Below, piece by piece: positions 1-8,982 of a DNA stretch of 64,000 nt. The first letter of the stretch is position 1. Each line of letters starts with the position of its first letter. The position numbers and the translations under genes are program-made. The notes beneath the pieces are model-generated. The model was not told where the DNA came from. It worked only from the letters and a program-made list of their open reading frames with translations, and ran no database searches. Source of the stretch: Bifidobacterium sp. ESL0745 (lineage in GTDB: Bacteria > Actinomycetota > Actinomycetes > Actinomycetales > Bifidobacteriaceae); NCBI RefSeq assembly GCF_029433335.1, contig NZ_JAQTHX010000001.1:248001-312000 (forward strand). Reading direction: 5' to 3'.

Positions 1-1
1 G

Positions 2-454
2 GTTTTGCCTCTGGCGGACCGGCTTGGCGTTCAGCCGCTGATCGAGACCCACGACAGCCACACCAACGGCGCTCGCAACGCGTTGATTCATTATTATCTT
101 GACAAACTGGCTCCAGGCAACCGCGTCGGCTCGATCTGGGACATCGCGCACCCCTGGCGTGTGGGCGAGGATCCGCAGACGACGTTCGACTATATCAGGC
201 AATATCTGGTTGGCGGGCGTGGCTTGGTGCAGATCAAGGACTGCGCCTATCCCGGCGACCAGACGCCGGTGCTGCAGGGCTCCGGGCGCGTGCCATTGGA
301 ACAATGCTGTCGCGTGCTGAAGGCAGGTGGCTACACCGGCCCTCTTTCCTTGGAGTGGGAGAGGCGCTGGTATCCAGATGTCCCACCGCTGCGCGAGGCG
401 CTTGTCGCCGCACGTAAAGCCATAGAGGCGCTGCCGGCCGTGGCGCAATCGTGA
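2..454 (+). CDS. Sugar phosphate isomerase/epimerase, C-terminal part (5' end outside window)
   Basis: The reading frame is open from the first bases of the window, so the start lies upstream and only about 150 C-terminal residues are visible. The visible part has the second half of a xylose-isomerase-like TIM barrel: an ETHD motif near the start (a metal-ligand strand in this superfamily), then GSIWDIAHPWR, VQIKD, and a terminal LSLEWERRW strand that supplies the usual last acidic metal ligand. Family knowledge predicts a divalent-metal-dependent isomerase, epimerase or lyase acting on a sugar or polyol derivative. It is followed 34 bases later by an oxidoreductase, then by a DUF993 protein and a second TIM-barrel isomerase, all on the same strand, so it is probably one member of a catabolic operon. 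The substrate cannot be read from the sequence. Confidence 0.85.
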   Translation, partial: VLPLADRLGVQPLIETHDSHTNGARNALIHYYLDKLAPGNRVGSIWDIAHPWRVGEDPQTTFDYIRQYLVGGRGLVQIKDCAYPGDQTPVLQGSGRVPLEQCCRVLKAGGYTGPLSLEWERRWYPDVPPLREALVAARKAIEALPAVAQS

Positions 455-488
455 GCCGGAACGCGTAACGAAACGAAAGGTGGACATT

Positions 489-1640
489 ATGGCCGACAAA
501 ACCATCGGCGTGATCATGAATGGCGTGACGGGGCGTATGGGCTACCGGCAGCACCTGTGCCGTTCGGTGCTGCCCATTATCGAAGCCGGCGGCGTTGAGC
601 TTCCGGACGGTTCGCGTGTCATGCTCGATCCGATACTCGTCGGACGTCATGAAAGCAAGTTGCGCGAGATTTCAGCGCGGCACGGCGACCTTAACTACAC
701 CACCGATCTGGATGCGGTGCTTGCGGATCCGCATTATTCGCTGTATGCCGATTTCCTGACGACCACGGCACGCCCCGCCGCCATCACCAAGGCGATTGCC
801 GCCGGAAAGGACATATATACCGAAAAACCCATCGCCGCGGATTATCAGAGCGCCTGCGAGCTGACACGTCTTGCCGAGGCCAAGGGCGTGAAAACGGGGG
901 TGGTACACGACAAGCTTTTCCTGCCCGGTCTGATCAAGCTGAGGCGGCTTGTCGACTCCGGTTTTTTCGGGCGTATCCTTTCGGTGCGCGGCGACTTCGG
1001 CTACTGGGTGTTCGAGGGGGACTGGCGCGCCTCGCAGCGGCCGAGCTGGAACTATCGCAAGGAAGACGGCGGCGGCATCATCTCGGACATGTTCCCGCAT
1101 TGGAACTATGTGATCGAAGGGCTTTTCGGACCGATCGCCTCGGTGTATGCGCAGGCGAAAATCGAGATACCCGAGCGTGTGGATGAAAACGGCAGACGCT
1201 ATCCGTCCACTGCCGAAGATGCGGCCTATGCGATTTTCGAGCTTGAAAACGGGGCGACGGTGCAGATGAACTCTTCGTGGAACACGCGCGTGGACCGCGA
1301 TGAGCTTCTGCAACTTCATGTGGACGGGACGCGAGGTTCGGCCGTGGCCGGGCTTTTCGACGCCAAGATCCAGGTGCGGGACGCCACTCCTTTGGCCGTG
1401 TGGAATCCGGATGTGCCCGATGTGCATCGTTACCGTGGCGATTGGCAGCCTGTGGGCGACGACGAGCAATTCGAGAACGGCTTCAAGGCACAGTGGGAGC
1501 AGTTCATTCGCGCTTTGGCGACGGATACACCGTACCCTTACGATTTCGCGTCCGGAGCGCGTGGCGTGCGGCTGGCAGAGCTCGGTTATCAGTCCGCCAA
1601 GCGTGGTGCAAAGGTGGCGGTTCCCAACGATCGGTACTGA
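489..1640 (+). CDS. Gfo/Idh/MocA-family NAD(P)-dependent oxidoreductase
   Basis: About 383 residues. The N-terminus has a Rossmann beta strand and glycine turn (IGVIMNGVTGRMG), followed by a D/H-rich dehydrogenase core and the family signature EKP (IYTEKPIAADY), where the lysine is a catalytic residue in Gfo/Idh/MocA enzymes. The second half is the alpha/beta substrate domain, with GGGIISDMFPHWNYV holding the conserved Asp and His positions. The ATG at 489 is preferred over a GTG nine bases upstream because AAAGG (476-480) then sits eight bases before it. Enzymes of this family oxidise or reduce a sugar hydroxyl using bound or free NAD(P). With two TIM-barrel isomerases and an aldolase-like DUF993 protein next door, oxidation of a sugar or glycoside to a keto intermediate is a plausible role; this is inference. 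Confidence 0.85.
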   Translation: MADKTIGVIMNGVTGRMGYRQHLCRSVLPIIEAGGVELPDGSRVMLDPILVGRHESKLREISARHGDLNYTTDLDAVLADPHYSLYADFLTTTARPAAITKAIAAGKDIYTEKPIAADYQSACELTRLAEAKGVKTGVVHDKLFLPGLIKLRRLVDSGFFGRILSVRGDFGYWVFEGDWRASQRPSWNYRKEDGGGIISDMFPHWNYVIEGLFGPIASVYAQAKIEIPERVDENGRRYPSTAEDAAYAIFELENGATVQMNSSWNTRVDRDELLQLHVDGTRGSAVAGLFDAKIQVRDATPLAVWNPDVPDVHRYRGDWQPVGDDEQFENGFKAQWEQFIRALATDTPYPYDFASGARGVRLAELGYQSAKRGAKVAVPNDRY

Positions 1641-1715
1641 CCGGAGGGCGGAGATGCACAAATTGTGTAATGCATTTGAAGATGCTGAATGGCGGAAATC
1701 GGGAACGAGGCAACG

Positions 1716-2966
1716 ATGACAACATTGACGTTGATTGATGAATCGGGTGGCCGGCGGTGTGTCGAAGCCAACCCTGCGCCTGCGTTTGCCAAGCCCAAAG
1801 CCCCGTTGCGTTCGCGCACGGTGTACGCCGCGGCGCATGTGGTGCCGCTTGCCTGGGCGGACAATACGCCGGGCCGTCCGGCGCAAATCGACTGGGAGTC
1901 CACCATCGGCTTCCGGCGCATGATCTGGTCCTGGGGTCTGGGTGTGGCCGACTGCATGGATACCGCGCAACGCAATCTCGGTTTGGACTGGCCCGCCACC
2001 GCCGAGCTGATGCGTCGCACCGGGGCCGCCGCCGCGCAATATGCCAAAAACGAAGGCTGGGGCAGGAGTGTGGCTGATCTCGTGTGCGCCGGTGTCAACA
2101 CCGACCAGCTCGAGCCTGCGGACCTGGGTGATTTCGACCTTTCGCAGATAGTTGAGGCTTATTTGCAGCAGTTGAGTGTCTGCGAGCAATCAGGTTGCGG
2201 CCCGGTCATCATGTGCTCGCGGCACCTCTGCCAAGCCGCAAAAAGTGCCGCCGACTATGTCAAAGTGTATGACGAAGTGATATCCGCTGCGAAGTCTCCG
2301 GTGATCCTTCACTGGCTGGGAGAGGTGTTCGACAATCAATTACATGGCTATTTCGGCTCCACTGACTGGCGTAAGGCATCGCAAACGCTTTTGCGGATCA
2401 TCGCCGACAACCCCGGCAAGGTGCGGGGTGTGAAAATGTCGTTGCTTGACGAGGATGCCGAGCGTTACGTACGTGCCATGCTGCCGGAAGGCGTGATGAT
2501 GCTCACCGGCGACGACATGCACTACGTCGACCTGATCCGAGACGGCGAACAGGACGACCCTCGTGCCAAACGCCAGCCGGACAATAAGATTGTGATGCAT
2601 TCCGACGCCCTGCTCGGCGCGTTCTCCGTCATCGCCCCGCATGTCTCTGCGGCGGTTCAGGCGCTTGACCGTGGCGACGAGGCGGCTTACCTGCGCATCC
2701 TTGAGCCCACCCAGGCATTGGCGCGTCAGGTTTTCGCCGCACCCACCGAATACTACAAGACATCGGTGGCGTTCATGTCGTGGCTCAACGGGCACCAACC
2801 TGCATTCGCGATGGTCGGCGGCCTGCAGTCGGCCCGCAGCCTGCCGAGCCTCTCACGGGTGGTTCAGCTGGCGAACGAATGCGGCGCGCTCGAGGTTCCG
2901 CAGCTGGCGGCGCAGCGTTGGAACGCGTTGCTTGCCTTGAACGGAATCGGAATGCACGGTGTATAG
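1716..2966 (+). CDS. DUF993 family protein, DHDPS-like TIM barrel
   Basis: About 416 residues. The sequence matches my memory of the actinobacterial DUF993 family, which is distantly related to dihydrodipicolinate synthase-type class I aldolases. It contains VILHWLGEVFD near residue 197-206 and KVRGVKMSLLD at about 235-244; the lysine of GVK (about residue 240) is where a Schiff-base lysine sits in DHDPS-like enzymes. The ATG at 1716 is chosen over an upstream ATG at 1689 because GAACGAGG ends five bases before it. It lies 75 bases after the oxidoreductase and about 120 bases before the second isomerase. A retro-aldol or dehydration step on a keto-sugar acid would fit the context, but no substrate is known to me. 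Confidence 0.75.
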   Translation: MTTLTLIDESGGRRCVEANPAPAFAKPKAPLRSRTVYAAAHVVPLAWADNTPGRPAQIDWESTIGFRRMIWSWGLGVADCMDTAQRNLGLDWPATAELMRRTGAAAAQYAKNEGWGRSVADLVCAGVNTDQLEPADLGDFDLSQIVEAYLQQLSVCEQSGCGPVIMCSRHLCQAAKSAADYVKVYDEVISAAKSPVILHWLGEVFDNQLHGYFGSTDWRKASQTLLRIIADNPGKVRGVKMSLLDEDAERYVRAMLPEGVMMLTGDDMHYVDLIRDGEQDDPRAKRQPDNKIVMHSDALLGAFSVIAPHVSAAVQALDRGDEAAYLRILEPTQALARQVFAAPTEYYKTSVAFMSWLNGHQPAFAMVGGLQSARSLPSLSRVVQLANECGALEVPQLAAQRWNALLALNGIGMHGV

Positions 2967-3090
2967 GCTTCCGGTCTCTCGTTGGCCTGGTGTCGATATC
3001 CGGCATGCGGACAAGGCGCTCGGCGCGGGGCATCAGCCCGCAGACGTACGTGTAAAAGCCGAATAAACACAATGGAAAAGGAGAGTCGTG

Positions 3091-3936
3091 ATGGTCAGTC
3101 CAATGTTGTCAATGAATCAGGCGACGATCAAGCACGCCGATTTGCGGCAGACGCTTGACACGCTTACCCAAACCGGCTACCACAGCGTCGGGCTGTGGCG
3201 TGAGCCGGTGGAGGCGATAGGCGTGCCTGAAGCGGTCCGTATGGTGTCTGATTCGGGTCTGTGCGTCTCTTCGATGTGTCGCGGCGGCTTTTTCACCATG
3301 CCTGAAGGGCCGGAGCGCCGCGCCGCGATCGACGACAACCGCAGGCTCATCGAGGAAACCTCCGCGTTCGGGTGCACGGTGCTTGTACTCGTCGTCGGTG
3401 GGTTGCCCCAAGGCTCGAAGGACCTTGCGGAAGCCCGCAGTCGTGTGGCCGAAGCGCTCGCAGAACTTGAGGCCGACGCTTTGGCGGCCGGGGTCACGCT
3501 CGCCATCGAGCCGTTGCATCCGATGTATTGCACCGATAGAGCCTGCGTGTCGACACTTGACGAGGCGCTTGATATCGCAGCGCCTTTCAACCCGAAGGCG
3601 GTGGGTGTTGTCGTCGACACCTTCCATGTCTTCTGGGACCCCAACGTGTTGCGTTCCATCGCCCGTGCCGGCCGTGAGGGCCGCATCGCCGCCTATCAGG
3701 TCTGCGACTATCGCACGCCGCTTGAGGCGGATCCTCTCCTGAGCCGCCATTACCCCGGCGAAGGCGTCATCGACTTCAAAGCGCTCACGCAGGCGGTGGC
3801 GGCGACCGGTTGGCACGGTGATATCGAATGTGAGATTTTCAATCGGGCGGTATGGGACACGCCGTTCGACGAGGTCTCACGCCATGTCGCCGACGCCTTC
3901 GACAAATATGTCGCCCCGTATTGGCCGGCAGAATAG
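3091..3936 (+). CDS. Sugar phosphate isomerase/epimerase (IolE/IolI-like TIM barrel)
   Basis: About 281 residues, full length for the xylose isomerase-like superfamily. Typical strands are visible: TLAIEPLHPMY (metal-ligand Glu), GVVVDTFHVFWDP (Asp/His), YQVCDY, HYPGEGVIDF, and the terminal IECEIFNR. A strong ribosome site, AAAAGGAGAG at 3076-3085, precedes GTG 3088 and ATG 3091; the ATG has the better spacing. It is the last gene of the small operon that starts before the window. It is not closely similar to the truncated isomerase at the window start, so the operon has two different TIM-barrel enzymes. Function is limited to metal-dependent isomerisation, epimerisation or elimination on a sugar derivative. 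Confidence 0.85.
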   Translation: MVSPMLSMNQATIKHADLRQTLDTLTQTGYHSVGLWREPVEAIGVPEAVRMVSDSGLCVSSMCRGGFFTMPEGPERRAAIDDNRRLIEETSAFGCTVLVLVVGGLPQGSKDLAEARSRVAEALAELEADALAAGVTLAIEPLHPMYCTDRACVSTLDEALDIAAPFNPKAVGVVVDTFHVFWDPNVLRSIARAGREGRIAAYQVCDYRTPLEADPLLSRHYPGEGVIDFKALTQAVAATGWHGDIECEIFNRAVWDTPFDEVSRHVADAFDKYVAPYWPAE

Positions 3937-5411
<1,475 letters not shown>

Positions 5412-5883
5412 TTCTTGCGTTGAGTTCGCCGCCGTCATCCATTTCGGGTGATTGTGGATTTCGTAGGTTGAATCTGTGATCATCGGTTGGTGATAATTGG
5501 CGACGCGTCTTGTACATATGCCGCTTTTGTTTCGTTTTGGAACAGGAGCGGCATTCGTCATTTCATTTCGCTTTTTATTGGGCTATCGAACCCGTTGGTG
5601 CTTCGGGCCTCCCCGATACTCCGCATTCTCCAACCATCGTTGACAATGAAAAGGATTGTCGGTTTTGGTGTCAAGCACAAGTCAAATGCACAATAATGTG
5701 CGACCTGCTTGTTCTTCGGCTCTGAGCCGCAAAACCCAACTCCCGCATGGATTCTCGCGCGTATAGTGTCGTTCGTGAAACGGTGTTCAACGTCTAAAAA
5801 CGTATGAGCGTCAAAGCAGGAGAATTCGGTCCACCGCCATGCCTGTCAGGTTGCAGCGATGGCACCGCTACAGAGGAGCGAAC
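5412..5883 (+). other. Spacer between ldh and the CDF gene, with a hairpin
   Basis: About 470 bases with no gene that I can support. ATGCCGCT (5518-5525) and AGCGGCAT (5548-5555), with inner TGTT/AACA pairing, form a hairpin followed at some distance by CTTTTTATT, so it may be the ldh terminator or part of it. The last 100 bases must contain the promoter of the downstream transporter. Confidence 0.45.
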
Positions 5884-6852
5884 ATGGGTACGCAACGGCA
5901 AGATACTCAAATGGCCGAAACAAGGAAAACGGAACACCCGACCGGCGAGCAAAAAGCGAAGGAGCACCAGACCAGACTGATGGTTACATTGGGGCTGACC
6001 CTGACGATTTTCGTGGTCGAAGTCGTCGGTGCCGTCATCACCGGTTCGCTGGCGCTGCTGGTCGATTGCGCGCATATGCTTACCGATGTCGCGGTGCTTA
6101 CCGCGTCGACGGTGACGGCGGTGCTGATGCGAAGAAAACCCGACAAGGAGCGGACCTGGGGCTGGGCCCGGCTTGAGCCGATCACGGCCGGCCTTGGCGC
6201 GCTGATTCTGATGGCGGTTGGAATCTATGCCCTGATCGAAGCGGTATTGCGTCTGGCAGGTATCTCCGGCGAGGAAGTCCAGAGCGTCGGTATGCTGCTC
6301 GGTTTTGGCATCCTTGGCTTGGTGTTCAACGTCATTTCCGTGTTTGTGCTTTCCGGACAGCATAAAGACAATATGAACATGCGCGCCGCCTTCCTTGAGA
6401 CCATGAACGATGCGCTGGGCTCATTCACTGTGGTGATATCGGCCATCGTCATCATGACCACTGGCTGGCATGGCTTCGACGCCGTCGCCGGTGCCATTAT
6501 CGCGTTGCTGATTGTACCGAGGGCATTTGTCCTGATGAGGAACGCGGTTAAGGTATTGCTCGAAGAAACGCCTGAAGGATTGGATCTCGATGAGGTGCGC
6601 AAGCATATGAAAAGCGTCGACCATGTTGTCGACGTCCATGATGTGCACGCCTCCACGGTGGCGACCGGCATGCCGATCCTGACCGCCCACGTCGTCGTGG
6701 AGCCGGGCCTGACGATGGCCCAGGGCGCCGATATCCTGCATCAGCTGCATACCTGCCTGACCGAGCATTTCTCGGTTTCGATTCCCCACACCACGTTCCA
6801 ACTGGAACCGCAGGGGTTCAGCCAATCCCAGAGTGAGGAAATCCACCGCTGA
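5884..6852 (+). CDS. Cation diffusion facilitator (CzcD/ZitB-like) metal exporter
   Basis: About 322 residues with six predicted membrane segments (from about residue 31 to 215) and a C-terminal cytoplasmic domain (DVHDVHASTVATGMPILTAHVVVE). CDF proteins exchange Zn2+, Co2+ or Cd2+ for protons across the membrane as dimers. The TM2 metal motif DCAHMLTD (H64, D68) is intact. In TM5, where CzcD-type proteins usually have HxxxD, this protein has ETMND (E172, D176). The ATG at 5884 has GAGGAG at 5873-5878; starts further upstream lack a ribosome site. No regulator is adjacent. The family call is secure; the transported metal is uncertain because of the Glu in place of His. Confidence 0.9.
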   Translation: MGTQRQDTQMAETRKTEHPTGEQKAKEHQTRLMVTLGLTLTIFVVEVVGAVITGSLALLVDCAHMLTDVAVLTASTVTAVLMRRKPDKERTWGWARLEPITAGLGALILMAVGIYALIEAVLRLAGISGEEVQSVGMLLGFGILGLVFNVISVFVLSGQHKDNMNMRAAFLETMNDALGSFTVVISAIVIMTTGWHGFDAVAGAIIALLIVPRAFVLMRNAVKVLLEETPEGLDLDEVRKHMKSVDHVVDVHDVHASTVATGMPILTAHVVVEPGLTMAQGADILHQLHTCLTEHFSVSIPHTTFQLEPQGFSQSQSEEIHR

Positions 6853-6963
6853 ATGCGTCTTTTCCAGCATTTCCCGCATATTTATGCTGGAAAAGACGCA
6901 AAATGAATGTCTCAATGCGTCTTTTCCAGCATAATAACTGCAGTTAGTGCTCGAAAAGACGCA
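6853..6963. repeat. Two tandem hairpins built from the same 18-bp arm
   Basis: ATGCGTCTTTTCCAGCAT occurs at 6853-6870 and again, identically, at 6915-6932. The first copy is followed by a perfect partner arm ATGCTGGAAAAGACGCA (6884-6900), the second by an imperfect one (6948-6963). The element starts one base after the CDF stop codon and lies between the converging CDF and lexA genes. It may be a bidirectional terminator, although the run of T is inside the stem, or a small mobile-repeat type element. Confidence 0.75.
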
Positions 6964-7145
6964 ATTGCAGACGTGCTGTTCCTGCTGCGCATACAAGTCG
7001 GATGGGAAAGCGGTGTCCTATTGGCTTTTGGCCTGACAAATTGAAAGACGAGCTATGAAATTGAATGCTTCGTTTTGCATTCTATTCATGTGTCGGCAAG
7101 AATCACTGTCGGCTGTCGAGGCTTCCGTATTCCAATCGTACAGGC

Positions 7146-7871
7146 TCAGATCTTGCGCAGCACGGTGACGACCTTGCCCATCACGGTGGCATAGGTGCCG
7201 TCGATGGGGGAATAGGCGGGATTGTGCGGCATCAGCCACACATGGCCGTGATCCTTCTGGAAAGTCTTGACCGTCGCCTCTCCGTCGAGCAGCGCAGCGA
7301 CGATATCGCCGTTCTCGGCCGTTTCCTGTTCGCGGACCACCACAAAATCCCCGTCGCAGATGGCCGCGTCGATCATCGAATCGCCGTGAACCTCAAGCAT
7401 GAACAGATTGCCGTTGCCGGTGAGTCGCTCCGGCAGCCTCATCACGTCTTCGACATGTTGTTCGGCGGTGATGGGCGTGCCCGCAGCGATGCGGCCGACC
7501 AGAGGAATATCGTGCGATTGGGCGATGGCCTCGTCTTTTTCTTCTCCGGAGTTGAATGGAATGACGTTGGCGGCTTGACTTGATGCAGGGATGTTCGGTT
7601 CGTTCTCCACCAGTTCGATTGCGCGGCCCTTGTTCGCGTTCATCCTGATATAGCCCTTGTCCTCGAGCACCTCAAGCTGGTGTTTCACCGAGGAGGGGCT
7701 TTTCAGCCCTGCCGCCTCGCCTATTTCGCGGAATGAGGGTGCAAAACCATAACGGGAGACATGCCTGCGAATCGCCTCCAGGACTTTGCGCTGTCGGTCC
7801 GTCAGATTCAGCGACGGCGTGGCCTGAACAACGTTGCCATGAGGGTTATGGGTTGGTGGGAGGGTGCTCAC
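7146..7871 (-). CDS. lexA: LexA SOS repressor
   Basis: About 241 residues. The N-terminal winged helix-turn-helix (LTDRQRKVLEAIRRHVSRYGFAPSFREIGEAAGL and onward, about residues 23-88) binds SOS boxes. The C-terminal S24 peptidase domain has the self-cleavage site Ala130-Gly131 (GRIAAGTPI), Ser165 in HGDSMIDA and Lys202 in EATVKTF, so the autocleavage machinery is complete. The start is GTG at 7871, with GAAAGGA just upstream. It is divergent from the LysM gene, and the shared 146-bp spacer contains one perfect and three half-degenerate GAAC-N4-GTTC boxes, so LexA very likely represses both genes until RecA-stimulated cleavage after DNA damage. Confidence 0.97.
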   Translation of the reverse strand: MSTLPPTHNPHGNVVQATPSLNLTDRQRKVLEAIRRHVSRYGFAPSFREIGEAAGLKSPSSVKHQLEVLEDKGYIRMNANKGRAIELVENEPNIPASSQAANVIPFNSGEEKDEAIAQSHDIPLVGRIAAGTPITAEQHVEDVMRLPERLTGNGNLFMLEVHGDSMIDAAICDGDFVVVREQETAENGDIVAALLDGEATVKTFQKDHGHVWLMPHNPAYSPIDGTYATVMGKVVTVLRKI

Positions 7872-7925
7872 GATAGTTCCTTTCGGCGTTTAACTTACAG
7901 CATAACCCTTTTTTGCCGCAAAATC

Positions 7926-8004
7926 AAACAGATGTTCGATTCTCCCTTGCTTTTTTCGAACATGTGTGCCAATATAGAACAAATGTTCGTTAGTACATAT
8001 GTTC
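7926..8004. promoter_or_regulatory. Cluster of four SOS (LexA) boxes
   Basis: Gram-positive and actinobacterial LexA sites have the form GAAC-N4-GTTC. The spacer between lexA and the LysM gene has a perfect one at 7977-7988 (GAACAAATGTTC) and three that keep one half: AAACAGATGTTC (7926-7937), GAACATGTGTGC (7958-7969) and GTACATATGTTC (7993-8004). The last one is directly before the AAGGAG of the LysM gene. Their number and spacing suggest cooperative binding over both promoters. Confidence 0.85.
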
Positions 8005-8017
8005 GAAGGAGTGCAAA

Positions 8018-8350
8018 ATGAGTGCAAACACAAGTGAAGCAAAAGTTCGCAATGCCGCCAACCGTCGTCGTATCGTGCATAACAGGGTTATCGCCGCACT
8101 CGTCGTTGCCTTTATGATATTGGCCGGCTGGCAGGTTATCGCTCCGCATATGGCGAATTCCGCGACATCGGATGCCAACGTCGCCAGCTACACTGTTCGT
8201 CCCGGTGATACGTTGTGGTCGTACGCTCAGCAGATCACCCCGAAAAGCAAAAACGTGGGGGACACGGTCACAAAGATCATGGATCTGAACCAGTTGGATT
8301 CCGATCAGTTGCATCCTGGTCAGCAGATTGTGGTGCCCGAACAGCTCTGA
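8018..8350 (+). CDS. Small LysM membrane protein, likely SOS-induced division inhibitor
   Basis: About 110 residues: a basic cytoplasmic N-terminus, one membrane segment at about 24-42 and one LysM peptidoglycan-binding domain at about 57-107 (SYTVRPGDTLWSYAQQ, ending LHPGQQIVVPEQL). It is preceded by AAGGAG and reads divergently from lexA across several SOS boxes. The architecture and position match the SOS division suppressors YneA (Bacillus) and their actinobacterial analogues, which delay septation after DNA damage. The role is inferred from position and domain layout; the sequence outside LysM gives no extra proof. Confidence 0.85.
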   Translation: MSANTSEAKVRNAANRRRIVHNRVIAALVVAFMILAGWQVIAPHMANSATSDANVASYTVRPGDTLWSYAQQITPKSKNVGDTVTKIMDLNQLDSDQLHPGQQIVVPEQL

Positions 8351-8477
8351 GACGTTGAAACAGATCTGGTGTGCACTGGTCCTTGCCGCCGGCAGACTTC
8401 TATGACGAATACATCGAGCTTGTAATTGTGGGGAAGTGGGCATTGCCCTTTTCCCGCCCTTTAGTTATGGTGACAGT

Positions 8478-8939
8478 ATGCATTGTCCTTTTTGCCAGCA
8501 TAATGACACCAAAGTAGTGGATACCCGCATCAGTGAAGACGGTCATTCCATCAGGCGACGGCGCGAATGTCCCGAATGTGGCCGTAGGTTCACCACGGTA
8601 GAGACCACAATGCTTTTGGTCACCAAACGGTCTGGCAGTCTTGAGCCGTTTGACCGTCAGAAGGTCATTGATGGTGTGCGAAAGGCGTGCCAAGGGCGTC
8701 CGATTGACGAGGACTCGTTGAAGCAGCTGGGTCAGCAGGTTGAAGAGGACCTGCGGAGCCAAGGGCTGGCGCAGGTCAAGTCAGAGGATATCGGCAAAGC
8801 AATTCTCAAGCCGCTGCGTGAACTCGACGAGGTAGCCTATCTGCGTTTTGCCAGCGTTTATCAGAATTTCAACGGGTTGGATGATTTTCAGAAGGCCATC
8901 GACGATTTGAAGACCGACAAGGAGCTCTCTGCCGAATAG
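8478..8939 (+). CDS. nrdR: Transcriptional repressor NrdR
   Basis: About 153 residues, normal length. The N-terminal zinc ribbon has CPFC (C3, C6) and CPECGRRF (C31, C34); the ATP-cone domain follows from about residue 46 ([20 protein letters not shown]) to 136. NrdR senses dATP/ATP and represses ribonucleotide reductase genes by binding NrdR boxes. The ATG at 8478 (MHCPFC) is the conserved family start; the longer frame from 8436 would add residues the family lacks. It is about 130 bases after the LysM gene, with its own spacer. No nrd genes are in the window. Confidence 0.97.
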   Translation: MHCPFCQHNDTKVVDTRISEDGHSIRRRRECPECGRRFTTVETTMLLVTKRSGSLEPFDRQKVIDGVRKACQGRPIDEDSLKQLGQQVEEDLRSQGLAQVKSEDIGKAILKPLRELDEVAYLRFASVYQNFNGLDDFQKAIDDLKTDKELSAE

Positions 8940-8982
8940 TTACCTTCCTGCCGAATCGTTTTTCGGTTGGCCGTTTACCGGC

